Below are positions 8,094 to 17,937 of a DNA stretch of 64,000 nt, piece by piece; the stretch's first letter is position 1; each line of letters starts with the position of its first letter. The stretch is taken from NCBI GenBank assembly GCA_016713335.1, contig JADJPH010000017.1:3677-67676 (forward strand). The letters run 5' to 3'. The DNA comes from Candidatus Fredericiella danica. GTDB lineage: Bacteria; Chloroflexota; Anaerolineae; Caldilineales; Caldilineaceae. Made by a program: the position numbers and the translations under genes. Below the pieces are notes generated by a model. It worked only from the letters and a program-made list of their open reading frames with translations. It was not told where the DNA came from and did no database searches.

Positions 8094-10363
8094 AACGGAT
8101 TGCGTATCTCCTATCTCGTGACAATACGAGATAGGAGATACGCAATCCAGTTTCAAAGGGCGTCTGTCCGACTGCAGGGCCAATGCCCAGACGATGTGTC
8201 CAGAGCGCGATGCGCTCGTAGAGAATCGCTGGCAAATCCGGCGTGAATGCGGTTGGGCCAACGCTGCGCGCCCGCCAGATGAACCAGACGCCGACTGGTA
8301 GCACCAGGAGCATCAACAACATCCAGCCCCACCAGGGCAGGCCAAACAGGTCATTGCCCGGTGATTGGAGTAATTCGTCACCGGTGAACTGCGGGGGGAG
8401 ATCCTCTGGCGGTCGCTCCGCAGGTGGGGTGGGTGCGCCCAGCGGGCTCTCCGGTTGCGGCGTCTGCTCTTCAGTCTGGCTGGTAATGTTGGTGGCATCG
8501 TTGTCTGACGCCGGGCGCTCCAGGGGCGTCTCGCCCGCTGTGGGTTCGAATTCGATCCAACCATACTCGGGAAAGAACACTTCGACCCAGGTGTGTGCGT
8601 CGCGTTCCGTGACGAAATAGACGCCGTTCTCTTCGTCGTAGATGCCTTCGGCATAACCGCTCACCGCGCGCGCCGGCACGCCCACGACACGCAACATCAT
8701 GGCCATTGCCGTCGCATAATAGTCACAATAGCCTTCTCGAATGTCGAAAAGGAAGTACTCAAGCGGATCCACCCCTTCGGGTGGCGCCGCAATCGCATCG
8801 TTGTACGGGAACGTACGTAGGTAGCTCTCGATTGCCTTGGCTTTGGCATAGGGCGTCGTGGCGCCCACCGTCAACTGCTTCGCCAGGTCCGTCACCCGTT
8901 GGGAAAAACCCTGCGGAATCTGGATATAGCGGTCCACAATTTCGGGCGGATAGGCCTCACCCGCTGTAGCAACATCCTGCACAGTCGCTTCTGTGGCGGC
9001 GCTGATGAAGGTGTAGCGATCGCCATGGTCGAGATCGCGGTGCGCCCGCCACGGCAAACTCGACCGCGGGGGATCCCTCTTGCGGATTTGCCGCGGCAAT
9101 CGGCGACGCACCGGCCTGGGTGCGGATGGTGGCTTTCATGCGAATATCGGATTGTGCTACATCAGGTGCACCAAATAGTACATCGCCAACCGGCGCCAGA
9201 ATGCTGACGGTCTGGCTGATCGCCTCACGGGCGCGCCAACTGGCAACCGGAATGATTTCACCCGCCCCATAGCTGGTCTCTTCATTCGCCGTATTGAACC
9301 ACTGGAGGCCGTCATAGGTGTCAAACGTCACCGCACGCCAATAGCGCGCTTTGTTGGCGCTGACTTCAAAGACCGGGGAATCACCCACATTGCGCTCGCC
9401 CCCAAGGGCGAGGCTATTGCCAAAGTTCGCCGGCGCCTGCCGCTCCTGCTGGTTCAGCCCCTGATAGAGACGCTGCACACTCTGCGCAGTGCTCTCCCAC
9501 CGGTCATTGACCGGCTCAAGAAATTCCCGCATCTGCGGGTTGCGCCCAAGTCCAGGCAACAGCCATGCGGCCAGCACCACAAGCACACTGAACAAGACCC
9601 CGTTGCGCAGAAAATCCCAGGTGATGTCTTGATTGAAGTAGACATGCTGTGCGCGCCAGCGCAACTGCTGATCCGCAAGGTTCGTGCGAATCAGCAGCAC
9701 CAGGGCAACGATGATGAAGGCGCCCAACAGCGCAACGGTCGACTTCGGAGCATAGTAGGTGTTGATCAGCAGGACAACGCCGGCAGGCACCACCGCGCGC
9801 CACGTATACCCGTGCCGGAAGATCGACCATGCCCCCAGATAGGCAAGCCACCACATCAAGAAACAGATCTCGAAGATGAAAACGTAGTTGTCGGCGCTGG
9901 GGCTGCCGCTAAGCGCGGCATCCACCCAATCGAGCAGGCGCAGCAAAATGTAGTAGACGCGCGCCTGCAGTTCGCCAATACCGCCATCTAGAAATGGTGC
10001 AATGCCTTCCGCGGGTGCGATGCCGGCCATCAAGTACAGAATGCACGCCAATCCCACAAACATGCTGTAGGAAAGGGCAAAGAAACCGTCAAAGCGGCTG
10101 AAGGACATCAGGACGCCCAACAAGAAGGCGGCTGCCGTCACCGGGATGACGATCGCCAACGATTGCACATGGCCGGCCGCGTCCAGCGCGATCGCAAGCA
10201 AAAGGTAGAGGATGAAGCCAAAGAGCGCAGTCAACCATTGGCCATCCTGAAAATAGACGCTGTCCCTGTACTGAAATGGCCGGTAACGCACCCCACCGGC
10301 GCCATCCTCCAGCGCAGCGTTTTTGCTTTCACTGAGCGAATACTGAGTCACAGAAGTCTCCAT
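8035..10363 (-). CDS. TgpA-type membrane transglutaminase-like protease, frameshifted and 3' truncated
   Basis: N-terminal membrane helices (several within the first 250 residues) are followed by an extracytoplasmic transglutaminase-like domain with [14 protein letters not shown] (catalytic Cys), [15 protein letters not shown] (His) and EFEPTAG (Asp region), then a Pro-rich linker, a further membrane helix and the start of a DUF4129-like cytoplasmic tail. I place the start at 10363 (METSVTQYS), overlapping the end of the upstream gene. One frame change lies near 9035-9045 (AVAGA then [12 protein letters not shown]). After GQTPFE the tail runs straight into the palindrome at 8097-8148, so the normal C-terminus is missing and the stop at 8035 lies in the neighbour. 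Comparable proteins process or crosslink envelope proteins; the target here is unknown. Confidence 0.8.
8097..8148. repeat. 23-bp perfect inverted repeat built from GAGATAC-type heptads
   Basis: Arms 8097-8119 and 8126-8148 are perfectly complementary around the loop gacaat. The right half reads as four heptads: acaatac, gagatag, gagatac, gcaatcc. The same heptad core recurs in tandem at 47112-47139 and 53096-53130. It lies directly after the stop of the MBL gene and in place of the expected 3' end of the convergent transglutaminase gene. It could also act as a bidirectional terminator. Confidence 0.8.
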
Positions 10364-12436
10364 AACAGACTGGCGAGCACCACGAGCGCCAGAAAAAATA
10401 CTCCCAAACAGGATCGCCACCCGTCCGGGACTCAACGCCTCGACGATCACATCCAGCATCTGTGGTGCGCTGTTCACCGTGATCAGCCACGTGCGCGCGG
10501 CATTCCCAACGCTGCCGGAAGTCGACAATGAAATCCGGACCACGCTATCGCGGCCAAGGGTACGCCAGTTTTCACTCGTCTGCCGCAGATTCGCGGCGCG
10601 AACGCGCAATTGCAGGGACGACGCCATCGTTGCATCGACACCGGCGCCCGTCGCCTGCGCTTCGGCTTCAAGTGCGTCTGCTTGCTGTTCCAGCCGTTGG
10701 GCGGCTGTCTCCCACTGCACGCCGGCCGGGCGGAGATCGATGGGCTGTGACATTTGCACCTGCTGATAAAGCCCCTGCGACGAGTTTTCCAACCTGGGTC
10801 CTAACTGCACCAGCAGTTGCCTTAGGAGCGCCCAATCTGCGCTTGTGGGCAACAGTTCACCCATTGGCACCCCAGTCTCACCCTTTGGGATCCGCAGAAC
10901 CAATTCGAGGAACGGATTGGCCGCACCTGCATCCTGGACCGCAGAGAGCTCGACATTGAATTGATCCACCCTGCCCGCAGATCGCCAGTTGTCCATGATC
11001 ACCGTAAACGCGTCACGACCGGCTTCGGCCCGCTGCGGATTCAAATAGGCGCGGACGCGCAGGTCGATGCCATCCCCGTTCACCGCAGCATCGATTGCCC
11101 AACGCAAAAAGAGCGGTTGGAGGTCCGCCGGCGCCTGTAAGGTGGCGTCGTTGATCACCTCGCCCGCCAACGCCTCGGCGCCTGCGCGATCACCGCGTAC
11201 CATCAGTTCCAGTGCCTGCTGAATGACCAGTGCCCTTCGTTCACTCGCCAGGAATTCAGCGTTGCTGGCGCCCACATCCGCCGCCCCCAGCCGATCGATG
11301 ATCGCAAGCGCATTGTCGACGTCACCGCGGCGCCGCGCATCGGTCAGCAGCAAACGCAAACCCTCCGCCCGCCAGCGCTCAAGCTCCGGTCGCAAGACGC
11401 CATCGTCAGCCATCAGGCCCTGCAATGCCAACCCTGCCTCTTTCACCATCAGTTCCGCATAGGCCACATTCGTGGCGCCGGCGGCGTCGACCACCCGTGA
11501 CCGGTAGAGTTCGGCCAGACCGGCATGCAATGGCGCCGTCTGCGTGGCCGAGGCGCCAACTGCGCTCGCTTTGCGAATCCCTGTCTCAAAAGCCGCCAGC
11601 GCCTGGGCATAGAAACGCTCAGACGCGGCTGCATCACCGCCTGCGGCCGCGTCCGCTGCAAGCTGCCGATAAAGTTTGCCAAGACCAATGGCGGCATCGG
11701 GCGGTGCGTCACCACGCACCGCCGCCTCCGCCTGCACGACCTGCGACCATTGCGCCGGACTGAACGCCTGAAAAAGCAGTGCATCTGGCGGATTTCCGTC
11801 ATATAGCCACTCGATCGCGGCGCTATCGGCAATCTCAGGCGGCGCATACGCCCATCCTTCTGGCTCCACCCGCAGCCAACTCTCTGGCGGGATGCTGGGG
11901 TCGGGGCGCAAATCAAACCGGAGACTTACCGAGCCGGGCCATTGTTTCAGAAGATCGGTTGGATACAGAAGCTTGATGAGTCCCTGGTCGGGTATTCGCC
12001 AACTACCAACCAGCAGCACGTCAGCCGTGCTCTCGGCGGGAACCACCACCGTACCCACCAGACCGCCATCGTCGCCCGATGTCAGAAGCAGCGGCGTATC
12101 GTCTACATAGATCACGACTGAAGCGTTGCCGGCCGCGGGGTAGGTGAATTCGACCGTTGTGTCTTCGCTGCCCTCGTTGCGAAAGGCATAGGTTGCCTGC
12201 AAATCCAGTTGAAGGTTGCCGTCTCCCGCTGGTGTGATCGCCAGGTCGACGATGTGGGTGTGCAGTTTCGTGGCGCCGGTGCTGACGGGTAGGAGGACGG
12301 GCAGTGCAAAGACGCCGGCAGTGGAGACTTGCAGCGTGTCCTGCCGCGGAGCCGCCGCGAAACCAGACCGGAAGGCAAGCAGCACTCCGAGCAAAACGAT
12401 TAATAGAGCGTACAGACAACTGGAAAAGCGGTGCAA
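10348..12436 (-). CDS. Secreted ectodomain protein with C-terminal membrane anchor, upstream partner of the transglutaminase
   Basis: About 696 residues. A signal peptide (residues 1-27, ending FAAAP) leads into a beta-rich domain (about 40-200), then an alpha-helical, Ala-rich region with TPR-like character (about 240-470) and further helices. The frame then appears continuous with the transglutaminase, but a run of six T (10393-10398 on the complement) allows a one-base shift that gives [19 protein letters not shown], a membrane anchor, and a TGA at 10348-10350. This creates a normal 16-base overlap with the next gene's ATG at 10363. I do not recognise a named family. The tight overlap suggests the two proteins act together at the membrane. 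Confidence 0.6.
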
Positions 12437-12574
12437 AGTTGCGTTTCTTAGGCGGTTCTGTTATTGTGTCGGCGGACAACAGTCAGGCTGTCTCCACATT
12501 TCGGACCTGCTACCACCGATGGCATGTGACCGGACAGGAGTCAAAGTGGCCTGAAACGAAAGGCGCATTGGCCC

Positions 12575-12877
12575 ATGGTTCGGCTCCTGATGCAATGGGA
12601 CATCAAGGCGGGGCGAGAACAGGACTTCTCGGAATTTGTCGTCCGGGAGTTTGCACCTCGCTTGATGCAACTCGGCATTGAGCCGAGCGAGGTCTTGTAT
12701 ACCATGTACGGCGAAGGGCCGCAAATGTTGACCCTGGGCGCCGTGGAAAGCAAAGAAAAGCTGCAAGAGATCCTGCAGAGTTCAGGATGGAAGCGGCTGC
12801 ATGAGAAACTCCTTACCTACGTAACCAATTACCGGCACAAGGTAGTCCCCGACAACGGCCGCAATTTTCAAATCTAG
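12575..12877 (+). CDS. Conserved small protein, possible ferredoxin-like (dimeric alpha/beta barrel) fold
   Basis: A 100-residue protein with no signal peptide, in an alternating pattern of strand and helix: VRLLMQWDIKAGREQDFSEF, then YTMYGEGPQMLTLGAVES, then LQEILQSSGW. This resembles small NIPSNAP- or EthD-like proteins, but the resemblance is only in pattern and I do not assign a function. Start at 12575, with AAAGG about eleven bases upstream. It stands alone, divergent from the membrane ectodomain gene and followed by a 250-base gap that holds nothing recognisable beyond AT-rich sequence near 12985-13020. Confidence 0.6.
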   Translation: MVRLLMQWDIKAGREQDFSEFVVREFAPRLMQLGIEPSEVLYTMYGEGPQMLTLGAVESKEKLQEILQSSGWKRLHEKLLTYVTNYRHKVVPDNGRNFQI

Positions 12878-13127
12878 CCATATAGCGTCGCATCCCCGTC
12901 CAGCACCTCACTTTTTGCCGCCCACCCTCTTTCGCGCCAAAACGCCCCATTGGTGCGCTTTTACCTGTAATTCGCGTAACTTTGTACAAGTGTAAGACAA
13001 AAAATACGCTATTTATACGATCTCCTGCCGCCCGTCGCAAGGTACGATGAATGTCGATGGAGCAAGGTCGTGAGCGCACATCTCTCACGAACAGTTCAGC
13101 ACGCATCCTCGTGAAAGGACGAAGCTC

Positions 13128-13583
13128 ATGGCTCTATATACGCGTAAGCTCAAACAACAGGAACGAAGGACGCTTGAGGCGCAACTGTCCACGCCGGAAG
13201 AAGACCTGCCGATTCATCGCGTACAGATCATCATGCTCTCTGCTGCCGGGAAGCGCGTTCCCGAAATCAGCGAAGAGGTGCATCTACATCCGATCAACGT
13301 ACGCAAATGGATCCACCGGTTTAACCAACTGGGGCTGGATGGATTGCGCAGCGGTAAGTCGCCTGGACGCCCGCCGGTGTTCAGCGACGATCAGCGCAAC
13401 CGCATCGTCGAGATTGCCAAGACGAATCCGCGGGCTCTGGGCCTACACTATTCGCGCTGGTCGCTACAGCGCCTACGCCGCTATCTGATTGAGCAGCGCA
13501 TCGTCGACCACATCAGCGTGGAAACGATTCGCCAGATCATTCAGACCCACGAGTCGACCCATACCCATCGGATGCGCGTCTAG
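13128..13583 (+). CDS. Stand-alone IS630-type helix-turn-helix protein
   Basis: A 151-residue protein that matches the N-terminal DNA-binding half of IS630-family transposases: a first HTH ([19 protein letters not shown] then [20 protein letters not shown]), the linker [18 protein letters not shown] and a second winged-helix ([26 protein letters not shown]). The catalytic DDE domain that normally follows is absent: the frame stops at 13581-13583 and a terminator-like hairpin follows. It has a plausible ribosome site (GAAAGG about ten bases upstream). It is either a domesticated DNA-binding protein or a remnant. I saw no terminal inverted repeats or target duplication around it. Confidence 0.75.
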   Translation: MALYTRKLKQQERRTLEAQLSTPEEDLPIHRVQIIMLSAAGKRVPEISEEVHLHPINVRKWIHRFNQLGLDGLRSGKSPGRPPVFSDDQRNRIVEIAKTNPRALGLHYSRWSLQRLRRYLIEQRIVDHISVETIRQIIQTHESTHTHRMRV

Positions 13584-13610
13584 GCAAGACCGGATTCCTT
13601 CGGCAAGTGC

Positions 13611-13640
13611 AACAGGCGGCCCTCTACGCGACCGCCTGTT
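13611..13640 (+). terminator. Hairpin after HTH gene
   Basis: Arms aacaggcgg (13611-13619) and ccgcctgtt (13632-13640) form a nine-pair stem followed by tgg. It starts 27 bases after the stop. The 190 bases after it, up to the next gene, hold a possible -10 (tatagt region near 13753) and nothing else clear. Confidence 0.55.
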
Positions 13641-13835
13641 TGGCATTGCAATCGGTCTGAGTACATGCCGCCGGCATGCTATCGTGCCATCAGGCCGTAT
13701 TCCCGCGCCCTACTCCTTAAAATCTTCTAACTTCTCACCGGCGCTTGTGTATGCTATAGTTGGACAATTCGTTTTCGATGATTCCCTGAGAAACATCTCA
13801 AAAGACGTGCGTGAATCGCACCCAAGGAACCTGAA

Positions 13836-15284
13836 ATGAGAGAACTTCGTCAAAGTTGGCAGCGACCGCTGGCCATCATCGCAGCCCTTGTCATCGTCGT
13901 GCTGATGCTGGCTGCCTGTTCACAACAAGGGCCGGTGAGCGTGCTCGATTCGGTGCAGGAAGCGCTCAGCGCCGATTCAAGCGCACAACCAGCGACACCC
14001 GAAGCAGCAGCAACTGTCGCCGAACCCAAACCGATTCCGAGTGAGACTTTCGATGGCATGCCGGTTGGCTTCACCGAAGATGGTTTTCCCTTCCGCGGGG
14101 ATCCGAACGCTCCGGTCACCATGATCGAATATAGCGACTTCCAGTGCCCATTCTGCGCCCGTTATTTCGTGCAGACAGAACCAGCCATCAATTCCAACTA
14201 TGTCAAGGAAGGTAAACTGCGCGTCATCTTCCGCGACTTCCCGATCGTGGAACTCCATCCGAATGCCCCTGCCTCGCACATTGCTTCGCTGTGCGCAGCC
14301 GAACAGGGCGCCCCGATCTACTGGGAGGTTCATGCCGAACTCTTCCGGACGCAGACGGAATGGAGCAACGCCATCGATCCGACCGAAATCTTTGCGCGGA
14401 TCGTTGAAGAGGCCGGCGCCGATCTGGACGCCTACAACCAGTGCCTCCAGGAAAAGGCGACGGAAAAGCAGGCGTGGATCGATACTGCACTGGTCGAAGG
14501 GCAGTCCCTGGGTATCTCCGGCACGCCAAGCTTTGCCTTTAACGCCGCTGACGGCAAACAGTTCCTGCTCGTGGGCGCCCAGCCCTTTGAACAGTTTTCA
14601 GCGTTCGTTGACGCTTTAGTCGCCGGCGAGGAGCCGCCCGTTGCAGCCCAGGAAGAACAGGGCGCACAAGGTGAAGCACAGGTGCCCTTCTGGGCAACTG
14701 CAGAAGGGCTTGCACCCGACGAGTCACGGCCTGGGTTCACGATGGCCGGCGACCAGCACCGCGGCAACATCGACGCCAAGATCACCGTCATCGAGTTCTC
14801 AGACTTCCAGTGCCCCTATTGCGAACAGCATGTCACCGCAACGCAACCCACACTCGATGAGAAATTCGTCGACACGGGCGAGGTGCGTTGGGTCTTCAAA
14901 CACTTCCCGCTCGACATTCATCCCCAGGCGCCCGCCGCCGGGATTGCCGCCGAGTGTGCAGCCGAACAGGACAAATTCTGGGAAATGCACGAGGCGATCT
15001 TTGCGGATCAGGCCAAGTGGTCGATCGAAGACCCCAACCCGGTGTTTGTCGAACTGGCAGCAGGGGTGGATCTGGACACAGCCGCCTTTGAGCAATGCCT
15101 GTCCGATCCGAAGATTGCCGAGCGCGTGAGCAGCGACCAGCAGGATGGAGCGCCGTTCGTGCAGGGCACCCCCACCTTCATCGTGCTCTTCGGTGACCAG
15201 GGCCGGATTATTCCCGGCGCCCTGCCCCCGGATCAGTTCAGCCAGGCGCTGCAAGAGATCATCGACGAGGCCAACGCGAACTAA
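13836..15284 (+). CDS. Lipoprotein with two tandem DsbA-like thioredoxin domains
   Basis: The 482-residue protein begins with a lipoprotein signal peptide with lipobox LAAC (Cys near residue 28) and a Ser/Ala/Pro linker. Two homologous DsbA-type domains follow. The first (about 75-265) has [12 protein letters not shown] and the cis-Pro loop [10 protein letters not shown]. The second (about 295-480) has [12 protein letters not shown] and the loop [10 protein letters not shown]. Each keeps a CxxC and a cis-proline, so both could be redox-active thiol oxidoreductases or isomerases outside the membrane. Tandem arrangement in one chain is unusual compared with the single-domain DsbA. A 16-pair terminator follows. 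The only other periplasmic-type thioredoxin seen is TlpA-like at 46.5 kb. Confidence 0.9.
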   Translation: MRELRQSWQRPLAIIAALVIVVLMLAACSQQGPVSVLDSVQEALSADSSAQPATPEAAATVAEPKPIPSETFDGMPVGFTEDGFPFRGDPNAPVTMIEYSDFQCPFCARYFVQTEPAINSNYVKEGKLRVIFRDFPIVELHPNAPASHIASLCAAEQGAPIYWEVHAELFRTQTEWSNAIDPTEIFARIVEEAGADLDAYNQCLQEKATEKQAWIDTALVEGQSLGISGTPSFAFNAADGKQFLLVGAQPFEQFSAFVDALVAGEEPPVAAQEEQGAQGEAQVPFWATAEGLAPDESRPGFTMAGDQHRGNIDAKITVIEFSDFQCPYCEQHVTATQPTLDEKFVDTGEVRWVFKHFPLDIHPQAPAAGIAAECAAEQDKFWEMHEAIFADQAKWSIEDPNPVFVELAAGVDLDTAAFEQCLSDPKIAERVSSDQQDGAPFVQGTPTFIVLFGDQGRIIPGALPPDQFSQALQEIIDEANAN

Positions 15285-15300
15285 ATGCCCTTCAACCAAA

Positions 15301-15340
15301 TAAACGAGGCGCCGCATGGATGCGGCGCCTCGTTTATTTT
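15301..15340. terminator. Bidirectional intrinsic terminator
   Basis: Perfect 16-base arms (15301-15316 and 15321-15336) with the four-base loop tgga, followed by tttt on the plus strand and flanked by taaa on the other side. It separates the convergent DsbA-like and mltG genes. Confidence 0.9.
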
Positions 15341-15362
15341 ACGAACCAGATTGATGGATTCG

Positions 15363-16523
15363 CTATTGCCCGGAATATCGCTGCACGTTTACCTGGTGTT
15401 CTTCAAAGGTCGTCGCAAATACGTGACGTCCGCTGCCATCCGGCAGTGCCACAAAATACAGGTAGTTGTGCGTGTCCGGCTCTAGCACCGCCTTGATGCT
15501 GCCCAGGCTTGGCGCCGCAATCGGGCCTGGCGGTAAACCGGCATAGAGGTAAGTATTATAGGGACTGTCAACCGCACCATATTCCTCGAGCAGGACCGGC
15601 GTCTTCCACCACTGCCCTGTTTCCTGCTGATACCCCATCGCATATTGCACCGTTGGATCGGCGTTAAGCAAGGTGCCTTCTTGCAGGCGGTTGAGATAGA
15701 CCCCGGCAATCGCAGGGCGCTCAGCCGCAATCACCGCTTCGCGTTCTACGATGCTGGCGACCGTCAACACCTCGTACAGGCTCAATCGAGTCTTGCCCGC
15801 AGCACGCGCCTCCAGATAGAGCGGGGCAACCCGCTCGGCAAAGGTGTCCAGTTGGCGCAGGATGACATCCGCGGCTGTGGCGCCTTCCTGCGGGAGTTGA
15901 TAGGTCTCCGGGTAGAGGTACCCTTCCAACGTCGCGCCTTGCGGCCGGGATCTCAAAAATGCATACTTTTCCGGGTCCAGGTCGGCCACGGCGCCTGACT
16001 GTGCAAGGTCCCGATAGGAAGCCCCACCGCCGGTGGCGGCAAGCACCCCGGTCTCCTCCAGATAGTCCGCAGTCTGCTCAAAGCGCCATCCTTCCGGAAT
16101 GGTGATTGTGACCGAAGGCACTTCAGCATTCTGCAGCGAATCGACTATCTCAAGCAGGGTCATTGACGGCGCGAGGGTGAAGACACCGGCCTCCAGCTTG
16201 TTGTCAAGGCCATTGATACGTACATAAGCTTCAAACAGCGTGGGATCCAGAATCAGGCCACGATTGGCCAGGTTCTCGGCGATCGCACGCGCCGACGCGC
16301 CAGGCTCAACCGTGAAACGAATTGATTCGCCGTCCGTGCGCGCCTGCTGTTCAAGTTCCCCTCGGTGCAACCGCAAATAGACCGAAAGCCCGGGTTCACC
16401 TAGATAGGTGCAACCTGCCAGCAGACCGACCGCCAGCATCAGCACCAGGAAGACAAATTTCCGAACCAACACGTGAACCTTCGCTTTCTGTGGCATGGAC
16501 GGTGGCTTCGACGAATCCGTCAC
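15363..16523 (-). CDS. mltG: Endolytic murein transglycosylase MltG (YceG-like)
   Basis: MltG is a membrane-bound lytic transglycosylase that cuts nascent glycan strands and ends their growth. The 386-residue protein has a membrane segment near residues 24-41 with LLAGC, a LysM-like subdomain ([15 protein letters not shown]), [23 protein letters not shown], and the catalytic-glutamate region [11 protein letters not shown] followed by [16 protein letters not shown] and GLPPGPI. All are classical family features. The start is a GTG at 16523 that overlaps the stop of the epimerase gene, so it is the last gene of the minus-strand cluster. PBP1A at 42-45 kb could be its partner. Confidence 0.93.
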   Translation of the reverse strand: MTDSSKPPSMPQKAKVHVLVRKFVFLVLMLAVGLLAGCTYLGEPGLSVYLRLHRGELEQQARTDGESIRFTVEPGASARAIAENLANRGLILDPTLFEAYVRINGLDNKLEAGVFTLAPSMTLLEIVDSLQNAEVPSVTITIPEGWRFEQTADYLEETGVLAATGGGASYRDLAQSGAVADLDPEKYAFLRSRPQGATLEGYLYPETYQLPQEGATAADVILRQLDTFAERVAPLYLEARAAGKTRLSLYEVLTVASIVEREAVIAAERPAIAGVYLNRLQEGTLLNADPTVQYAMGYQQETGQWWKTPVLLEEYGAVDSPYNTYLYAGLPPGPIAAPSLGSIKAVLEPDTHNYLYFVALPDGSGRHVFATTFEEHQVNVQRYSGQ

Positions 16524-17476
16524 TTGCCCATCGTCACATGATGTGAGGACGTTTGTGAGAAACGCGAATCCTGCGTATAAAGTTTGTGAAGCCCTTCGGT
16601 GAGCCGCGTCCGGGGCTTGTATTTCAGCAACTTGCCGGCTTTCGTCAGATCCGCAACAAGGTGATCGATGCCCCCTGAATTCTCAGCATTGTAAATGACA
16701 TCGGCTTTGGCATTCACGGTTTCACCGATTTGGGCAATCAGTTGGTCGATCGAGACCTCCTCACCGCTACCGACGTTGATCACCTGCTGATCGACGTCAG
16801 GCGCCGTCGCAGCGTTCCCAAGTGCTTCCACGACGTCTTTGATGTATACAAAGTCGCGCGTCTGTTTCCCATTGCCAAACACCACAATCGAGCCGCGCCC
16901 GATGATCTGGTGCATAAATTGCGGAATCACGGGCGCATGCGTCGGCGGCAAGGGCTGGCCCGGCCCGTATGCATTAAAGATACGCAGCGCAACTGTCTCA
17001 AAGCCTTCGATCCGGCCGATCGTGAAAAGGTAGCGTTCCGCGGCAAGCTTACTCACCGCATAGGGCACGGAGGGATTGGGCGTCATGTCTTCCGTGACCG
17101 GCTGGGTGCGCTGATCACCGTATACGGTGGCACTGCTGCCAAGCACGACACGCTTGACCCCAACATCACGGCACGCCTCCAGCAGCGAAACCGTGCCGCC
17201 AACATTCACATCATTGTATTCTCGTGGGTACAGCACAGAGGCAGGCACGCTGACCAACGCAGCAAGATGATAGACCACCTCAACACCCTGCAGCAGCGAC
17301 CAGAGTTTGGGGATATCCCGCACATCGCCGCGCGTGAAATTGATGCCCGGTTTGAGCGTGGATGGATCGCCACTGCTCAAGTTGTCCAACACACGCACGT
17401 AGTGCCCCTGTTCCAGGAGCCGGTTTGCCAGATGGGCGCCAATGAAGCCTGCGCCACCGGAAATCAGTATACGCAT
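16520..17476 (-). CDS. NAD-dependent epimerase/dehydratase (UDP-glucose 4-epimerase-like)
   Basis: An extended short-chain dehydrogenase acting on nucleotide sugars. The NAD-binding GGAGFIG is at residues 7-13 from the start at 17476 (MRILISGG). SSATVYG carries the catalytic Ser/Thr, and YAVSKLAAE is the YxxxK pair. NAYGPGQ and [11 protein letters not shown] are typical of GalE-like proteins. Length is 318 residues. An upstream in-frame extension to 17536 lies within the thioesterase gene and is unlikely. It overlaps the thioesterase gene by 13 bases and mltG by about four. Substrate (UDP-glucose, UDP-GlcNAc or other) is not decided by the motifs. Confidence 0.9.
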   Translation of the reverse strand: MRILISGGAGFIGAHLANRLLEQGHYVRVLDNLSSGDPSTLKPGINFTRGDVRDIPKLWSLLQGVEVVYHLAALVSVPASVLYPREYNDVNVGGTVSLLEACRDVGVKRVVLGSSATVYGDQRTQPVTEDMTPNPSVPYAVSKLAAERYLFTIGRIEGFETVALRIFNAYGPGQPLPPTHAPVIPQFMHQIIGRGSIVVFGNGKQTRDFVYIKDVVEALGNAATAPDVDQQVINVGSGEEVSIDQLIAQIGETVNAKADVIYNAENSGGIDHLVADLTKAGKLLKYKPRTRLTEGLHKLYTQDSRFSQTSSHHVTMGK

Positions 17477-17931
17477 GCGGACTCGTACGCTCCCTGCTGC
17501 GCGCTCAGAATCGCTTCCATGCGCGCGTGCACCCATTCCGGAATCTTTGCCATTCGCCCCTGCAAATCGACACAGATGTGTTCGGTGCTCCCGGTCGCAA
17601 TCAGCGCGCCGGTGGCGGCATTGTGAATCACGTATTGGAAGCGCACCTTGCGGCTTCGTACCTCGGTCACGCTACCTGTCACCCGCACGACATCGCCGAA
17701 GCGGGCTGGCGTGCGATATTCAACGCACGCGGACGTCACTGCGAAATGGTGGCCGCCGGCGGCCACCTCCGCATAAGGGGCGCCTACGGCATCAAGCCAC
17801 GCAATGCGCGCAGCTTCAAACCAGACCAGATAATTGCTGTGGTGCACGATCCCCATTGCGTCGGTTTCGGCAAACCGAACCGGCAGATCAAGGGGAACCG
17901 GGTGCCCATCAGCGGCGCTCAATTCGTTCAT
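17464..17931 (-). CDS. Acyl-CoA thioesterase, YbgC/4HBT hotdog family
   Basis: A 155-residue single hotdog domain. The catalytic segment AETDAMGIVHHSNYLVWFEAAR carries the Asp used by 4-hydroxybenzoyl-CoA thioesterase-type enzymes, and CVEYRTPARFGDVVRV is the matching strand. Members hydrolyse short or aromatic acyl-CoAs. It starts six bases after the lpd stop and overlaps the epimerase gene, so it belongs to the same transcript. A role in clearing acyl-CoA by-products of the neighbouring dehydrogenase complex is possible but only inferred. Confidence 0.88.
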   Translation of the reverse strand: MNELSAADGHPVPLDLPVRFAETDAMGIVHHSNYLVWFEAARIAWLDAVGAPYAEVAAGGHHFAVTSACVEYRTPARFGDVVRVTGSVTEVRSRKVRFQYVIHNAATGALIATGSTEHICVDLQGRMAKIPEWVHARMEAILSAQQGAYESACVY

Positions 17932-17937
17932 CAGCCC

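Noticed and set aside
8957..12436. A single 1159-codon fusion protein
   Set aside because: A one-base shift in a T6 run gives a natural membrane anchor, stop codon and overlapping start, so two genes fit better.
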